This document shows, piece by piece, positions 1 to 9,097 of a stretch of 64,000 nucleotides of DNA. The position numbers and the translations under genes were made by a program. The DNA comes from JADJVL01 sp046331545 (GTDB lineage Bacteria > Acidobacteriota > Holophagae > Holophagales > Holophagaceae), in the NCBI GenBank assembly GCA_046331545.1, contig JAXLQR010000002.1, forward strand, positions 620,001 through 684,000. Direction: 5' to 3'. Each line of letters begins with the position of its first letter. The first letter of the stretch is position 1. The notes beneath the pieces were generated by a model that saw only the letters and a program-made list of their open reading frames with translations, did not search any database and was not told the origin of the DNA.

Positions 1-80
1 CCGGGTTCGGGGACGGGCAGCTCCTGGAGGCCCAGCACCTGACGCGGATCCCCGAAGGCCTCGAAGCGCAGCGCTCTCAT
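1..80 (-). CDS. Zinc-type alcohol dehydrogenase / quinone oxidoreductase family protein, N-terminal fragment
   Basis: Only the first 26 codons lie in the window; the gene continues beyond position 1. The peptide opens MRALRFEAFGDP and ends LQELPVPEP, the usual start of medium-chain dehydrogenase/reductases (NADPH:quinone reductase or zinc alcohol dehydrogenase), where this segment begins the GroES-like domain. The ATG at 80 is preceded by a GGAGA Shine-Dalgarno and overlaps the stop of the upstream secreted-protein gene by 4 bases (ATGA), so the two are probably co-translated. Substrate and metal content cannot be judged from so short a piece. Confidence 0.65.
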   Translation of the reverse strand, partial: MRALRFEAFGDPRQVLGLQELPVPEP

Positions 81-928
81 TTCCGGTCTCCTTCCTTCCG
101 GGCCCCGGGGAGCTGGGCGCCCACGTCGGTCACCGCCAGCGACTGGGTGGTCTGGAGGTTCCGCAGGGTGGCCCGCAGGTCCCGCCCATCCCGGGTGTAG
201 TAGGCCTGCACCACCGCGTTCGTGCCCCGGGTCGCGCCCTCGATCTCCCAGCCGGCGGCCTTCAGGGCGGCCTGCATCACCGTGAGGAACTCGTGGTTCG
301 AGACGGGCCGCTCGAGCTGGTACTGCTTCTCCACCATGGTGAGCGTGGCGAGGGTCTCCGTGCCGTCGGCGAGCCGCACGGGCTCGGGGCTGGTGAGCTG
401 CAGGCTGCGGAGCAGGCGCCCCCGCACCGTGGGGAGCAGGTAGGGGAAGTCCGCCTGGTCGTTGATCGGCTCCACCACGCGGCCCGGAGGACGCAGGGTC
501 AGGGTCGGCGGCTGGGACTTCTCCACGACCACCACCCTGAGCTCCCCGCCTCCGGCGGACTTCACGCTGATCCAGGCCTCCCGCCCGTCCTTCGCGTAGC
601 GGGCGACGCTCCGCTCCTTCCACTCCCACGCCCACCCGGCCCCCTCCAGGCCCTGCTGCATCGCCTGCTGCAGGACCAGCGCGCCCACGCGCTGGCCCCC
701 GGCGGGCTTCAGGAGGAACCGGGAGGTCATGCCCTGGACGGGGACCTTCAGCCAGGCGCCCGTCCGGGCGTCGCGGACGTCGAAGGGCTCCTTGTCGAAG
801 CGCCAGGTCTCGCCGCTGCCCGCCTTGATCTCGAGTCCCTCGGGAATGGGCAGGTAGGGCGGGAGCTGGAAATCCTGGGCCGCGAGGGGGGCGGCGAGGA
901 GGAACAGCGCGGGGCGGGACCGGAGCAT
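77..928 (-). CDS. Secreted protein of unknown function with an internal duplication
   Basis: 283 residues. The N-terminus (MLRSRPALFLLAAPLAAQ) is a typical Sec signal peptide with cleavage expected near AAQ, so the product is periplasmic or secreted. I do not recognise the family. Two stretches look like copies of one unit: about residues 82-138 (LVLQQAMQQGLEGAGW, then YAKDGREAWI) and about 217-270 (FLTVMQAALKAAGW, then YYTRDGRDLR). Each is an amphipathic helix ending in AGW followed by a strand with K/R-DGR. The start lies 34 bases downstream of the fadN stop on the same strand, so it may be the distal part of that operon. No catalytic motif is visible. Confidence 0.75.
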   Translation of the reverse strand: MLRSRPALFLLAAPLAAQDFQLPPYLPIPEGLEIKAGSGETWRFDKEPFDVRDARTGAWLKVPVQGMTSRFLLKPAGGQRVGALVLQQAMQQGLEGAGWAWEWKERSVARYAKDGREAWISVKSAGGGELRVVVVEKSQPPTLTLRPPGRVVEPINDQADFPYLLPTVRGRLLRSLQLTSPEPVRLADGTETLATLTMVEKQYQLERPVSNHEFLTVMQAALKAAGWEIEGATRGTNAVVQAYYTRDGRDLRATLRNLQTTQSLAVTDVGAQLPGARKEGDRK

Positions 929-962
929 GGTCCGATCCTACCCCGCCCTCTCCGTCCCGGGT

Positions 963-3329
963 TCAGTTCCGCAGCGGCTTGCCCTTGGTGAGGATGCTGT
1001 CCATGCGGGCCTGGGTCTTCTCGTAGCCGCAGAGCCGCGCGAAGGCCTGGCGCTCCAGCTCGAGGATGCGCTCCTCGGTGACCTCCTGGACGGGGCTGAC
1101 GTCGCCGCCGCAGAGGATGTGGGCCAGCTCGCCCATGATGATGCCGTCGTGCTCGGAGGCGAGGCCCTGGAGCTGGAAGTCCTTCACGGCGCTCTTCAGG
1201 GCCGCGACGCCGCCGAGGCCCGGGAGCCTGAACGTGCGCGGCTCCACCGGCTTGAAGTCCGCGGCCATCCTCAGCACCTCGGCCTTGGCGGTGGCCAGGA
1301 GGTGGGCGCTGTTCATGACCCGCACGTCGCTGCGGCGGAAGTAGCCGTTGCGCTGGGCCTCGTCGAAGCTGGTGTTCACGTTGGCGGTGCCGATGAACTG
1401 GAAGGCGGCCTTGATCTTGGGCATGGGGCCCAGCTCGCCCTTGGCCTTCATGGCCTCCTCCATGCGGAGCAGCATCTGCAGGCAGCCGCCGCCGGCGGGG
1501 ATGACGCCGACGCCCACCTCCACGAGGCCCATGTAGGTCTCGGCGCTGCCCACGGCCCGCTGGCAGGCCAGGGTGATCTCGCAGCCGCCGCCCAGCACGA
1601 GCTGGAAGGGGGCCGCCACCGTCGGGAAGGGCGCGTAGGTCAGGGCCCGGGCCGCGTACTGCAGGCGCCGGGAGGCCTCCTCGATGAGGTCGAACTGCTT
1701 GTCCCTGGCGGCGTTCAGCACGAAGACCAGGTTCGCCCCGGCGCTGAAGACCTTGCCCTGGTTGCCCACCACCAGGCCCTTGAAGCGGCCGGGGATGTGC
1801 TTCTGGACCGTGTCCTCCATGAGCATCACGATGCCGTCGTCCAGGGCGTTCATCTTGGTGCGGAAGGAGAGGCAGGCCACCTCGTCGCCCAGGTCGATGA
1901 GCTGGGCCGAGGAGTTCTCGGCGACCACCTTGCCCCTGCCGACCTCGCGCTTGAGGATGAGGACCTGCCTGTCCTCGAGGATCGGCACGTAATCCAGGGT
2001 CTTCGGATCCAGCTGGGCGATGGGCACGCCGTACTGCCAGCGGTAGAAGCTCTCCACGCCCTTGGCGAGCATGCGCCGCACGAGGTCCGGCACCTTGCGC
2101 TGCTCGAAGTCCATGCGGGCCACCACCCGGGCCACGCCGAGGGTGTCCCAGAGCTCGAAGGGGCCCAGCTCGAAGGCGAAGCCGTTCTTGATGGCGTTGT
2201 CCACGTTCAGCGGGAGGTCGGTGACTTCGCCCAGGCGGTTGACGGCGTAGGTCAGGTTGTCCGCCACGCAGCGCCAGGCCAGGCGGCCGGCCTCGCTGTC
2301 GCTGGTGAGCAGCGTCCGCACTCGCTCCGCCGGATCGTCGACGCCCTTCAGCTCCTTCAGGATCGGCCAGTCCTTCTTCTCCTGGGGCTTGTACGTCTTC
2401 GTCTCGGGATCCAGGGAAAGGAAGAGCTTCTTGCCGCCCTCGCCCTTGTCCTTCTTGAAGAAGCCGCCCTTGGTCTTGTTCCCCAGGACCTTGTTGTCGA
2501 GCATCCACTGCAGCAGGGGCGGGAACGTGAAGACGTTGCGGACCTCGTCGTTCGGGCACAGGTCGTACACGTTCTTGGCCGTGGCAGCCATGATGTCGAT
2601 GCCCGCCAGGTCCGCGGTGCGGAAGGACGCGCTCTTGGCCCGGGCCGCCGCCTCGCCGAGCACCGAGTCGATGACCTCGAAGGGGATCTTCTCTTCGAGG
2701 GCCAGGTGCAGGACCGACATGATCCCGTGGATGCCGATGCGGTTGCCGATGAAGGTGGGCGAGTCGTAGGCCGGCACCACCTCCTTGCCGAGCCTCTCCT
2801 CCAGCCAGCCGCGGAACTCGGCTGCCTCGGCCTCCGCGACCGCCTCGCCCTTCACGAACTCCAGCAGGCGCAGGTAGCGCACGGGGTTGAAGAAGTGGGT
2901 GATGACGAAGCGCTTCCGGAAGGCCTCCGAGCGGCCATCCACCAGCATCTTCAGCGGAATTCCCGACGTGTTGGAGCTGACCCAGGCGCCCGGCTTCAGG
3001 TGCTCCTCGAGCCGCGCGTAGAGGTCCTGCTTGATCTTCAGGTCCTCCTTGACGACCTCGACGACCCAGTCGCAGTCGGCGAGGCGGTCCAGGTGGTCCC
3101 GCAGGTTGCCGGTGCGGATCTTCTTCAGGAAGGATGGGTGCATCATCAGCGCGGGCTTGGACTTGGCCAGCCCCGCCAGGGCGCCTTCCGCCAGCTTGTC
3201 GGGGTGCGCGTCGTCGATGACGATGTCGAGGAGTTCCACCGCGCAGCCGGCGGAGGCCACGTGGGCGGCGATGCCCGAGCCCATGACACCCGATCCGAGG
3301 ACGCCGACCTTCTTGATCGCGAGGGTCAT
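963..3329 (-). CDS. fadN: FadN-like 3-hydroxyacyl-CoA dehydrogenase / enoyl-CoA hydratase
   Basis: 788 residues, close to the 789 of Bacillus FadN. It should catalyse the hydration and NAD-dependent dehydrogenation steps of fatty acid beta-oxidation in the cytoplasm. The order is FadN-like: the NAD-binding Rossmann domain comes first (GVLGSGVMGSGIAAH near residues 8-22), followed by the hydroxyacyl-CoA dehydrogenase C-terminal domains (HFFNPVRYLRLLE and IGNRIGI). The crotonase-type hydratase is C-terminal (FSAGANL, then LGGGCEITLACQRAVGS and VGVGVIPAGGG). The ATG at 3329 was chosen because residue 2 onward fits the family start and it lies 8 bases after the thiolase stop. A longer upstream frame runs through the thiolase and is not coding. 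The pair follows the fadN-fadA logic of Gram-positive bacteria rather than E. coli fadBA. Confidence 0.93.
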   Translation of the reverse strand: MTLAIKKVGVLGSGVMGSGIAAHVASAGCAVELLDIVIDDAHPDKLAEGALAGLAKSKPALMMHPSFLKKIRTGNLRDHLDRLADCDWVVEVVKEDLKIKQDLYARLEEHLKPGAWVSSNTSGIPLKMLVDGRSEAFRKRFVITHFFNPVRYLRLLEFVKGEAVAEAEAAEFRGWLEERLGKEVVPAYDSPTFIGNRIGIHGIMSVLHLALEEKIPFEVIDSVLGEAAARAKSASFRTADLAGIDIMAATAKNVYDLCPNDEVRNVFTFPPLLQWMLDNKVLGNKTKGGFFKKDKGEGGKKLFLSLDPETKTYKPQEKKDWPILKELKGVDDPAERVRTLLTSDSEAGRLAWRCVADNLTYAVNRLGEVTDLPLNVDNAIKNGFAFELGPFELWDTLGVARVVARMDFEQRKVPDLVRRMLAKGVESFYRWQYGVPIAQLDPKTLDYVPILEDRQVLILKREVGRGKVVAENSSAQLIDLGDEVACLSFRTKMNALDDGIVMLMEDTVQKHIPGRFKGLVVGNQGKVFSAGANLVFVLNAARDKQFDLIEEASRRLQYAARALTYAPFPTVAAPFQLVLGGGCEITLACQRAVGSAETYMGLVEVGVGVIPAGGGCLQMLLRMEEAMKAKGELGPMPKIKAAFQFIGTANVNTSFDEAQRNGYFRRSDVRVMNSAHLLATAKAEVLRMAADFKPVEPRTFRLPGLGGVAALKSAVKDFQLQGLASEHDGIIMGELAHILCGGDVSPVQEVTEERILELERQAFARLCGYEKTQARMDSILTKGKPLRN

Positions 3330-3337
3330 GGCGGGCC

Positions 3338-4486
3338 TCACAGCTTCTCGATGACCGTGGCGATGCCCTGGCCGCCGCCGATGCACATGGTGGCGAGGCC
3401 GTATCTCCCGCCGCCGTCCTCCAGGCGGTGGAGCAGGGTGGTGAGGATGCGGGCTCCGGAGCAGCCGAGCGGATGGCCGATGGCGATGGCGCCACCCCAG
3501 CCGTTCACCTTGGCGGGGTCGAACTTCCCTTCCCGGATGACCGCGAGGCTCTGAGCCGCGAAGGCCTCGTTCAGCTCCACGGCGTCCATCTGGTCCAGGG
3601 CCAGGCCCAGGCGCTCCAGCACCTTCTTCGTCGCCGGGACGGGGCCGAGGCCCATGCGGTCCGGCGCGACGCCGGCCACGGCGCCCCCGAGGATGCGGGC
3701 CCGGGCCTTGAGGCCGGCGGCCTTCGCGGCCTCCTCCTCCATCACCAGCAGGAAGGCCGCGCCGTCGGTGAGGGGCGAGCTGTTGCCGGCGGTGACGTTG
3801 CCGTCCTTGAGGAAGGCGGCCTTCAGCTCGCCGAGCTTCTCGAGGCTGGTGTCCGCCCGGACGCACTCGTCCCGGTCCACCTTGACCTCCTGCCCGTCGA
3901 GGTTCTTCGTCGTGAAGGGCACGGTCTCCTTGGCGTACTTGCCGTCGGCCCAGGCCTTCGCGCCCTTCTGGTGGCTCTCATAGGCGAACTGGTCCTGCTC
4001 GGCCCGGGAGATGCCGTAGTCCTTGGCCAGGTTCTCCGCCGTGATGCCCATGGAGCAGTAGGCCTCGGGGAAGTGCTCGCTCAGCCAGGGATCCAGGCTG
4101 GGGTTGAAGCCGCCCATGGGCACCTTGGACATGGATTCCACGCCCCCGGCGAGGAAGACCGTGCCCGCGCCCACCGCGATGGCGCGGGCGGCCATGAGCA
4201 CCGTCTCCTGGCTCGATCCGCAGAAGCGGTTCACCGTGGTCGCGGCCGAGGTGATGGGCAGCCCCGCCCGGAAGGCCACGAGACGCGCCAGGTTCATGCC
4301 CTGCTCGCCTTCCGGCATGGCGCAGCCCACCAGGACGTCCTCCAGGGCGGACCAGTCGGAGAGCAGGGGCTTGATGGCCTCCAGCACCACCGCCCCGAGG
4401 GTCTCGGGCCGCGTCGCCGCGGTCATCCCCTTGATGGCCCGCCCGATGGGCGTGCGCTTGGCTTCGACAATGACGGCGCTCTTCAT
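3338..4486 (-). CDS. fadA: Acetyl-CoA C-acyltransferase (thiolase)
   Basis: 382 residues. It performs thiolytic cleavage of 3-ketoacyl-CoA, the last step of beta-oxidation. Thiolase landmarks are all present: the acyl-accepting cysteine in NRFCGSSQE (Cys89), NSSPLTDGAA, NEAFAAQ, the GHPLGCSGAR histidine motif and the second cysteine in CIGGGQG near the C-terminus. It is first in the fadA-fadN pair, 8 bases upstream of fadN. A weak -10-like TAGGCT lies on the minus strand at 4512-4517, next to the left arm of the 4521-4596 inverted repeat. The gene is divergent from the export operon starting at 4716. Substrate chain length cannot be told. Confidence 0.95.
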   Translation of the reverse strand: MKSAVIVEAKRTPIGRAIKGMTAATRPETLGAVVLEAIKPLLSDWSALEDVLVGCAMPEGEQGMNLARLVAFRAGLPITSAATTVNRFCGSSQETVLMAARAIAVGAGTVFLAGGVESMSKVPMGGFNPSLDPWLSEHFPEAYCSMGITAENLAKDYGISRAEQDQFAYESHQKGAKAWADGKYAKETVPFTTKNLDGQEVKVDRDECVRADTSLEKLGELKAAFLKDGNVTAGNSSPLTDGAAFLLVMEEEAAKAAGLKARARILGGAVAGVAPDRMGLGPVPATKKVLERLGLALDQMDAVELNEAFAAQSLAVIREGKFDPAKVNGWGGAIAIGHPLGCSGARILTTLLHRLEDGGGRYGLATMCIGGGQGIATVIEKL

Positions 4487-4520
4487 GGGGCCTCCAGGCT
4501 GCGGTGGGCTGAGCCTAGCA

Positions 4521-4604
4521 CCGGGGACGGGCCGTCTTCAGCGACTACCTGAGGTAGCCGTGCGGTCGTCCCATCGGCGGGACGGCCCGTCCCCGGATCG
4601 GGAC
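4521..4604. promoter_or_regulatory. Large inverted repeat and candidate enhancer upstream of the export operon
   Basis: Perfect 16-bp arms (CCGGGGACGGGCCGTC at 4521-4536 and its complement at 4581-4596) are separated by 44 bases. A smaller dyad, CTACCT-G-AGGTAG, sits in the middle at 4545-4557. The right arm overlaps a second dyad, GTCCC-N6-GGGAC (4589-4604), ending 65 bases before the -24 box of the promoter at 4669. That placement fits an activator site for a sigma-54 enhancer-binding protein. It could also be a transcription terminator or operator for the divergent fadA; no T-run follows on either strand. Confidence 0.5.
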
Positions 4605-4668
4605 GAGCCGGTGCTCTCCGGAGGTACCCGATGGGAGCCAAGCCGTTTCATTGCTGCTGAAAACCCTT

Positions 4669-4683
4669 TGGCACGGAGATGGC
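4669..4683 (+). promoter_or_regulatory. Sigma-54 (-24/-12) promoter of the export operon
   Basis: TGGCACG-N4-TGGC. The -24 half is a perfect match to the RpoN consensus (TTGGCACG including the base before). The -12 half keeps the invariant GC and the exact spacing, with one mismatch to TTGC. Transcription would start near 4695, about 20 bases before the ATG at 4716. The operon itself encodes a sigma-54 activator, which makes the match more credible. Confidence 0.65.
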
Positions 4684-4715
4684 CGACTCGGCTCCGGATC
4701 TTTGCCGGAGCCCCC

Positions 4716-5936
4716 ATGGACGTCCCCCGCGAACCTCAGCCCAGGCACCGCCGCTTCGTGGCCTACGGCGTGGCGGGCCTCGGCGTCCTCGCGGCGCTGA
4801 TCGCCCTCGGGCGCCTCAAGCCCGCGGCGATGACCGTGGAGCGCGCCAGCCTCCTCGTCGACGAAGTCAAGCGCGGACCGATGGTCTTCCAGGTGCGCGG
4901 CACGGGGACCCTCGTGCCGGTGGACGTGAAGATCCTCACGGCGCCCACCGGCTGCAAGGTGGAGCGGGTGCTGATCCTGCCGGGATCCGCCGTGAAGGAG
5001 GACAGCGTCATCGCCGAGCTGTCCAGCCCCGAGCTGCAGCAGGCGGCCGAGGAGGCCGCGTGGGCCCTGCGCAAGGCGCAATCGGAGCATGAGCTGGGCG
5101 CCCTCAACCAGAAGGGCTCCGCGGCCTCCGCGAAGGCCGCCCTCCTCGAGGCCCAGGCCGGCCTCCGGGCCTCCGAGCGCCTGCGCGCGGAAGGCCTCCT
5201 CTCGGAGAGCGACCTCCTGAAGGCCCAGGTCCGCCTCGAGGAGGCCCAGGCCCGGGCTGAGCTCGAGCGCGCCCGCCTGGACCTCTACGAGGGCAGGGGC
5301 GGCAGCGCCTCGCCTTCCCGCGCGGCCCTGGAGCAGGCGCGGGCCCAGGCCGCCCTGAAGCAGGCCCAGGTGGCGGCGCTCAAGGTCCGACCGGGCATGG
5401 CCGGCATCCTGCAGCAGCTCCCCCTCCAGGTGGGTCAGCAGCTCGCCGCGGGCGCCCTGCTGGCGAAGGTCGCCAAGCCCCTGCCCCTGAAGGCGGAGCT
5501 GAAGGTGAGCGAAACCCAGGCCAAGGACCTCCAGATCGGCCAGAAGGTCACCATCGACACCCGCAACGGCCTGGTGGACGGGCGCGTGCTCCGCATCGAC
5601 CCCGCGGTGCAGAACGGCACGGTGACCGTGGACGCCAGCCTCGACGGCGACCTGCCCAAGGGCGTGCGCCCGGACCTCAGCGTGGAGGGCGTCATCGAAC
5701 TGGACCGCGCCGACAGCGGCCTCTTCGTGGGCCGGCCCGTGCAGGCCCAGGCCCACACCCAGGCGACCCTCTTCAAGCTCAGCCCCGACGGCACCGAGGC
5801 CGTGCGCGTGAAGGTCCGCTTCGGCCGGGGCTCCGTCAACACCCTGGAGATCCTGGAAGGCCTCCAGCCCGGCGACCGGGTCGTGCTCTCCGACGCCTCG
5901 CCCTTCGACGGCCAGGACCGCATCCGCATCAAGTAG
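4716..5936 (+). CDS. HlyD/MacA-type membrane fusion protein
   Basis: 406 residues. It is the periplasmic adaptor of an ABC exporter, linking inner-membrane permeases to an outer-membrane channel. A short cytoplasmic N-terminus and one membrane anchor (FVAYGVAGLGVLAALIAL, about residues 16-33) are followed by a barrel/lipoyl half-motif (TGCKVERVLILPGSAVKE). Next come an Ala/Glu-rich coiled-coil hairpin (about 110-215), the second lipoyl half, and a C-terminal beta-barrel ending LQPGDRVVLSDASPFDGQDRIRIK. The ATG at 4716 follows a GGAG Shine-Dalgarno; longer upstream frames have no such signal. First gene of the sigma-54-driven operon. No TolC-like partner is encoded nearby. Confidence 0.9.
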   Translation: MDVPREPQPRHRRFVAYGVAGLGVLAALIALGRLKPAAMTVERASLLVDEVKRGPMVFQVRGTGTLVPVDVKILTAPTGCKVERVLILPGSAVKEDSVIAELSSPELQQAAEEAAWALRKAQSEHELGALNQKGSAASAKAALLEAQAGLRASERLRAEGLLSESDLLKAQVRLEEAQARAELERARLDLYEGRGGSASPSRAALEQARAQAALKQAQVAALKVRPGMAGILQQLPLQVGQQLAAGALLAKVAKPLPLKAELKVSETQAKDLQIGQKVTIDTRNGLVDGRVLRIDPAVQNGTVTVDASLDGDLPKGVRPDLSVEGVIELDRADSGLFVGRPVQAQAHTQATLFKLSPDGTEAVRVKVRFGRGSVNTLEILEGLQPGDRVVLSDASPFDGQDRIRIK

Positions 5937-5972
5937 CCCCGCCTGAACCCCGCCCCCACCCGAGGAGCCCCC

Positions 5973-6689
<717 letters not shown>

Positions 6690-6699
6690 GGTGTCCGCC

Positions 6700-9084
6700 A
6701 TGGCCGCCTTCCTCCACGACCTCCGCCACGCCCTGCGCGCCCTCCTCCGGGCCCGGGGCTTCACCGCCGCCGCCATCCTGGCGCTGGCCCTCGGCATCGG
6801 CGCCAACACCGCCGTGTTCAGCCTGCTGCACACCATGGTGCTCACGCCCCTGCCCTTCCGGCATCCGGACCGGGTGATGGCGATCTGGGGCACGGTGTCC
6901 GCCAACCCGGGCTGGACCGCCTCCCTCTCCTGGCCGCGCCTCCAGGACTGGGCCGCCCGCAACCGGACCTTCGAGGCCCTGGCGGGCGTCGACAACCAGG
7001 CCATGAACCTCGGCGGCCTCGAGACGCCCCAGCGGGTGATGGTGGGCTCGGTGACCCCGGACTTCTTCCGGGTCTTCGAGACCCGCCCGCTCCTCGGCCG
7101 CACCCTCCTGCCCAGCGATCCCGCCGGCAGTCCCGTGGTCGTGCTCGGCGAGGGGCTCTGGCGCCGGGCCTTCGGGGGCGATCCCGGCGTGGTGGGCCGC
7201 GAGATCCGCCTGAACGGCCAGAGCCACGCGGTGGTGGGCATCCTGCCCGGCGACTTCGCCTTCAACGGGCGCGAGGCCTTCGTGCCCCACAAGCCCCGGG
7301 AGGAGGAGCGCACCAACCGGAACATGAACTTCCTCATCGCCTACGGGCGCCTGCGTCCCGGCGCGAGCCTCGACCAGGCGCGGGCCGACCTGGCCTCCGT
7401 GGCCGCCGCGCTGGAGACGGAGCAGGAGGCGGACCGCGGCCGCGGGGCCCTCGTGCGGCCCTACCGGGAGGACCGCTACGGGTCCCAGGGGCCGACCCTG
7501 CTCCTCCTGGGCGTGGCCGCGGGCCTCGTGCTCCTCATCGCGTGCATCAACGTCGCCAACCAGCTGCTGGCGCGCGCCACCGGCCGGCTGCGGGACATGG
7601 CGGTCCGGGCGGCGCTCGGGGGCGACCGGCTCCAGGTCCTCGCGCCCTCCCTGGCCGAGAGCCTCCTGGTCTCCCTGCTGGGCGCCGCGGCGGGCCTCGC
7701 GGTGGCGACGTTCGCCCTCGACCTGCTGCGTCCCCTCGTGCCCGCGGACCTCGCCCAGGCCCGGGCCCTCGGGCTCCACCTGCCGACCCTGGGCCTCACC
7801 CTCGCGACGGCCCTGTTCACCGCCCTGCTCTGCGGCAGCGCGCCGGGGCTCCTCCTCCTGCGCCTGAACCTCGCCCAGCACCTCAAGGAGGGCTCGAAGA
7901 GCACCGACCCGCCCGGACGGCGCCGCCTCCGCAGCGCGCTGGTGGTGGCCCAGGTGGCCCTGGCCCTCATGCTGGTCTCCGGCTTCAGCGCCACGTTCCT
8001 CAGCATCCGCAGGCTGGTGCAGGTGCCCCTGGGAATCCGCCCCGAGGGCGTCTCGGTCTTCTCCATCCAGGCCTCCCCGGCGGTCTACCCGGACGAGGCC
8101 GCGCGGCTCCGGGTCACCGAGCAGGTGCTGGAGGCGGTCCGGGGCGTCCCCGGCGTGGAGGAGGCGGGCTGGATCGACTACATGCCCCCCATCCAGAACG
8201 GCCGCAACTCGACCTTCCAGCTCCGGGGCAAGGAACCCCGGGAGACCGACCTCGCCGAAGTGCGGGCCGCCAGCGCGCGGGGGCTCGCGGTGCTGGGCGT
8301 CCCCCTCGTGCGGGGGTCCTGGTTCCAGCCCACGGACCACACCACGAAGCCCACCGCGGTGCTGGTGAACGCGGGCCTCGCCGAGCAGTATTTCCCGGGA
8401 AAGGACCCCATCGGCCAGGAGATCGGCTTTGGCAACGACTGGTTCCGGATCCAGGGCGTCGTGGGCGACGTCCGCCACGCGGGTCCCAGGGTGAAGGGGC
8501 TGCTGAACACGGTCTACTTCCCGGGCGTGGAGACCTTCAGCCCCAACCCGGTCTGGATCGTACTCAGGACCCCCGTGCAGGGCGAGGGGCTGCTGGGCGC
8601 CCTGCGGGCGGCGGTGCGCCGGGTGGATCCCGACTTCCCCATCGACCGGGTGCAGAGCCTCGCGGAGATCGCCGAGCGGGGCGTGCGGCGGGACCGCGTC
8701 ATCACCCTGCTGCTCGGTCTCTTCGCGGGCATCGCGGCCCTGCTCGCCCTGCTCGGCATCCACGGCTCCCTGGCCTATTCCGTGGCCCAGCGGACCCAGG
8801 AGATCGGCGTGCGCATGGCCCTGGGGGCGCCCTCGGGCCGCGTGGTCCTGGACGTGGTGAAGGAGGGCCTGGTCCTCGCCGCCACGGGCGTGGCCCTCGG
8901 CTGGGCCGGCGCCTTCGCCTTCTCCGGCGTGCTCCGCAGCCTGGTCTTCGAGATCAGCCCCACGGACCCGGGCCTCCTCGCGGCGGCCTCGGCCCTGCTC
9001 CTCGCCACCGCGTCCCTGGCCTGCCTGTTCCCGGCCCTGAGGGCGTCGAAGGTCGATCCCGCCATCGCGCTGCGGGCCGATTGA
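6700..9084 (+). CDS. Double FtsX/MacB permease (ADOP type), copy 1
   Basis: 794 residues from the ATG at 6700 (a GTG at 6691 is possible; GAGG lies 8 bases before the ATG). The architecture is the acidobacterial duplicated permease: a MacB periplasmic domain between TM1 (ALALGIGANTAVFS near 28-41) and a three-helix FtsX domain (VLLIACINVANQLLARA), then a repeat of the pair ending in a second FtsX domain (AQRTQEIGVRMALGAPSGRV). Such proteins are usually found without a dedicated ATPase or adaptor; here both are in the operon. It probably works with the ATPase at 5973 and possibly as a heteromer with the next gene. Confidence 0.93.
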   Translation: MAAFLHDLRHALRALLRARGFTAAAILALALGIGANTAVFSLLHTMVLTPLPFRHPDRVMAIWGTVSANPGWTASLSWPRLQDWAARNRTFEALAGVDNQAMNLGGLETPQRVMVGSVTPDFFRVFETRPLLGRTLLPSDPAGSPVVVLGEGLWRRAFGGDPGVVGREIRLNGQSHAVVGILPGDFAFNGREAFVPHKPREEERTNRNMNFLIAYGRLRPGASLDQARADLASVAAALETEQEADRGRGALVRPYREDRYGSQGPTLLLLGVAAGLVLLIACINVANQLLARATGRLRDMAVRAALGGDRLQVLAPSLAESLLVSLLGAAAGLAVATFALDLLRPLVPADLAQARALGLHLPTLGLTLATALFTALLCGSAPGLLLLRLNLAQHLKEGSKSTDPPGRRRLRSALVVAQVALALMLVSGFSATFLSIRRLVQVPLGIRPEGVSVFSIQASPAVYPDEAARLRVTEQVLEAVRGVPGVEEAGWIDYMPPIQNGRNSTFQLRGKEPRETDLAEVRAASARGLAVLGVPLVRGSWFQPTDHTTKPTAVLVNAGLAEQYFPGKDPIGQEIGFGNDWFRIQGVVGDVRHAGPRVKGLLNTVYFPGVETFSPNPVWIVLRTPVQGEGLLGALRAAVRRVDPDFPIDRVQSLAEIAERGVRRDRVITLLLGLFAGIAALLALLGIHGSLAYSVAQRTQEIGVRMALGAPSGRVVLDVVKEGLVLAATGVALGWAGAFAFSGVLRSLVFEISPTDPGLLAAASALLLATASLACLFPALRASKVDPAIALRAD

Positions 9085-9097
9085 TCCGGAGGTCCCC

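Noticed and set aside
748..3495. Very long open frames antisense to or out of frame with fadN (up to 915 codons)
   Set aside because: Composition is Arg/Pro/Gly-rich and low in complexity, as expected of shadow frames in GC-rich DNA. The FadN frame has complete domain motifs.
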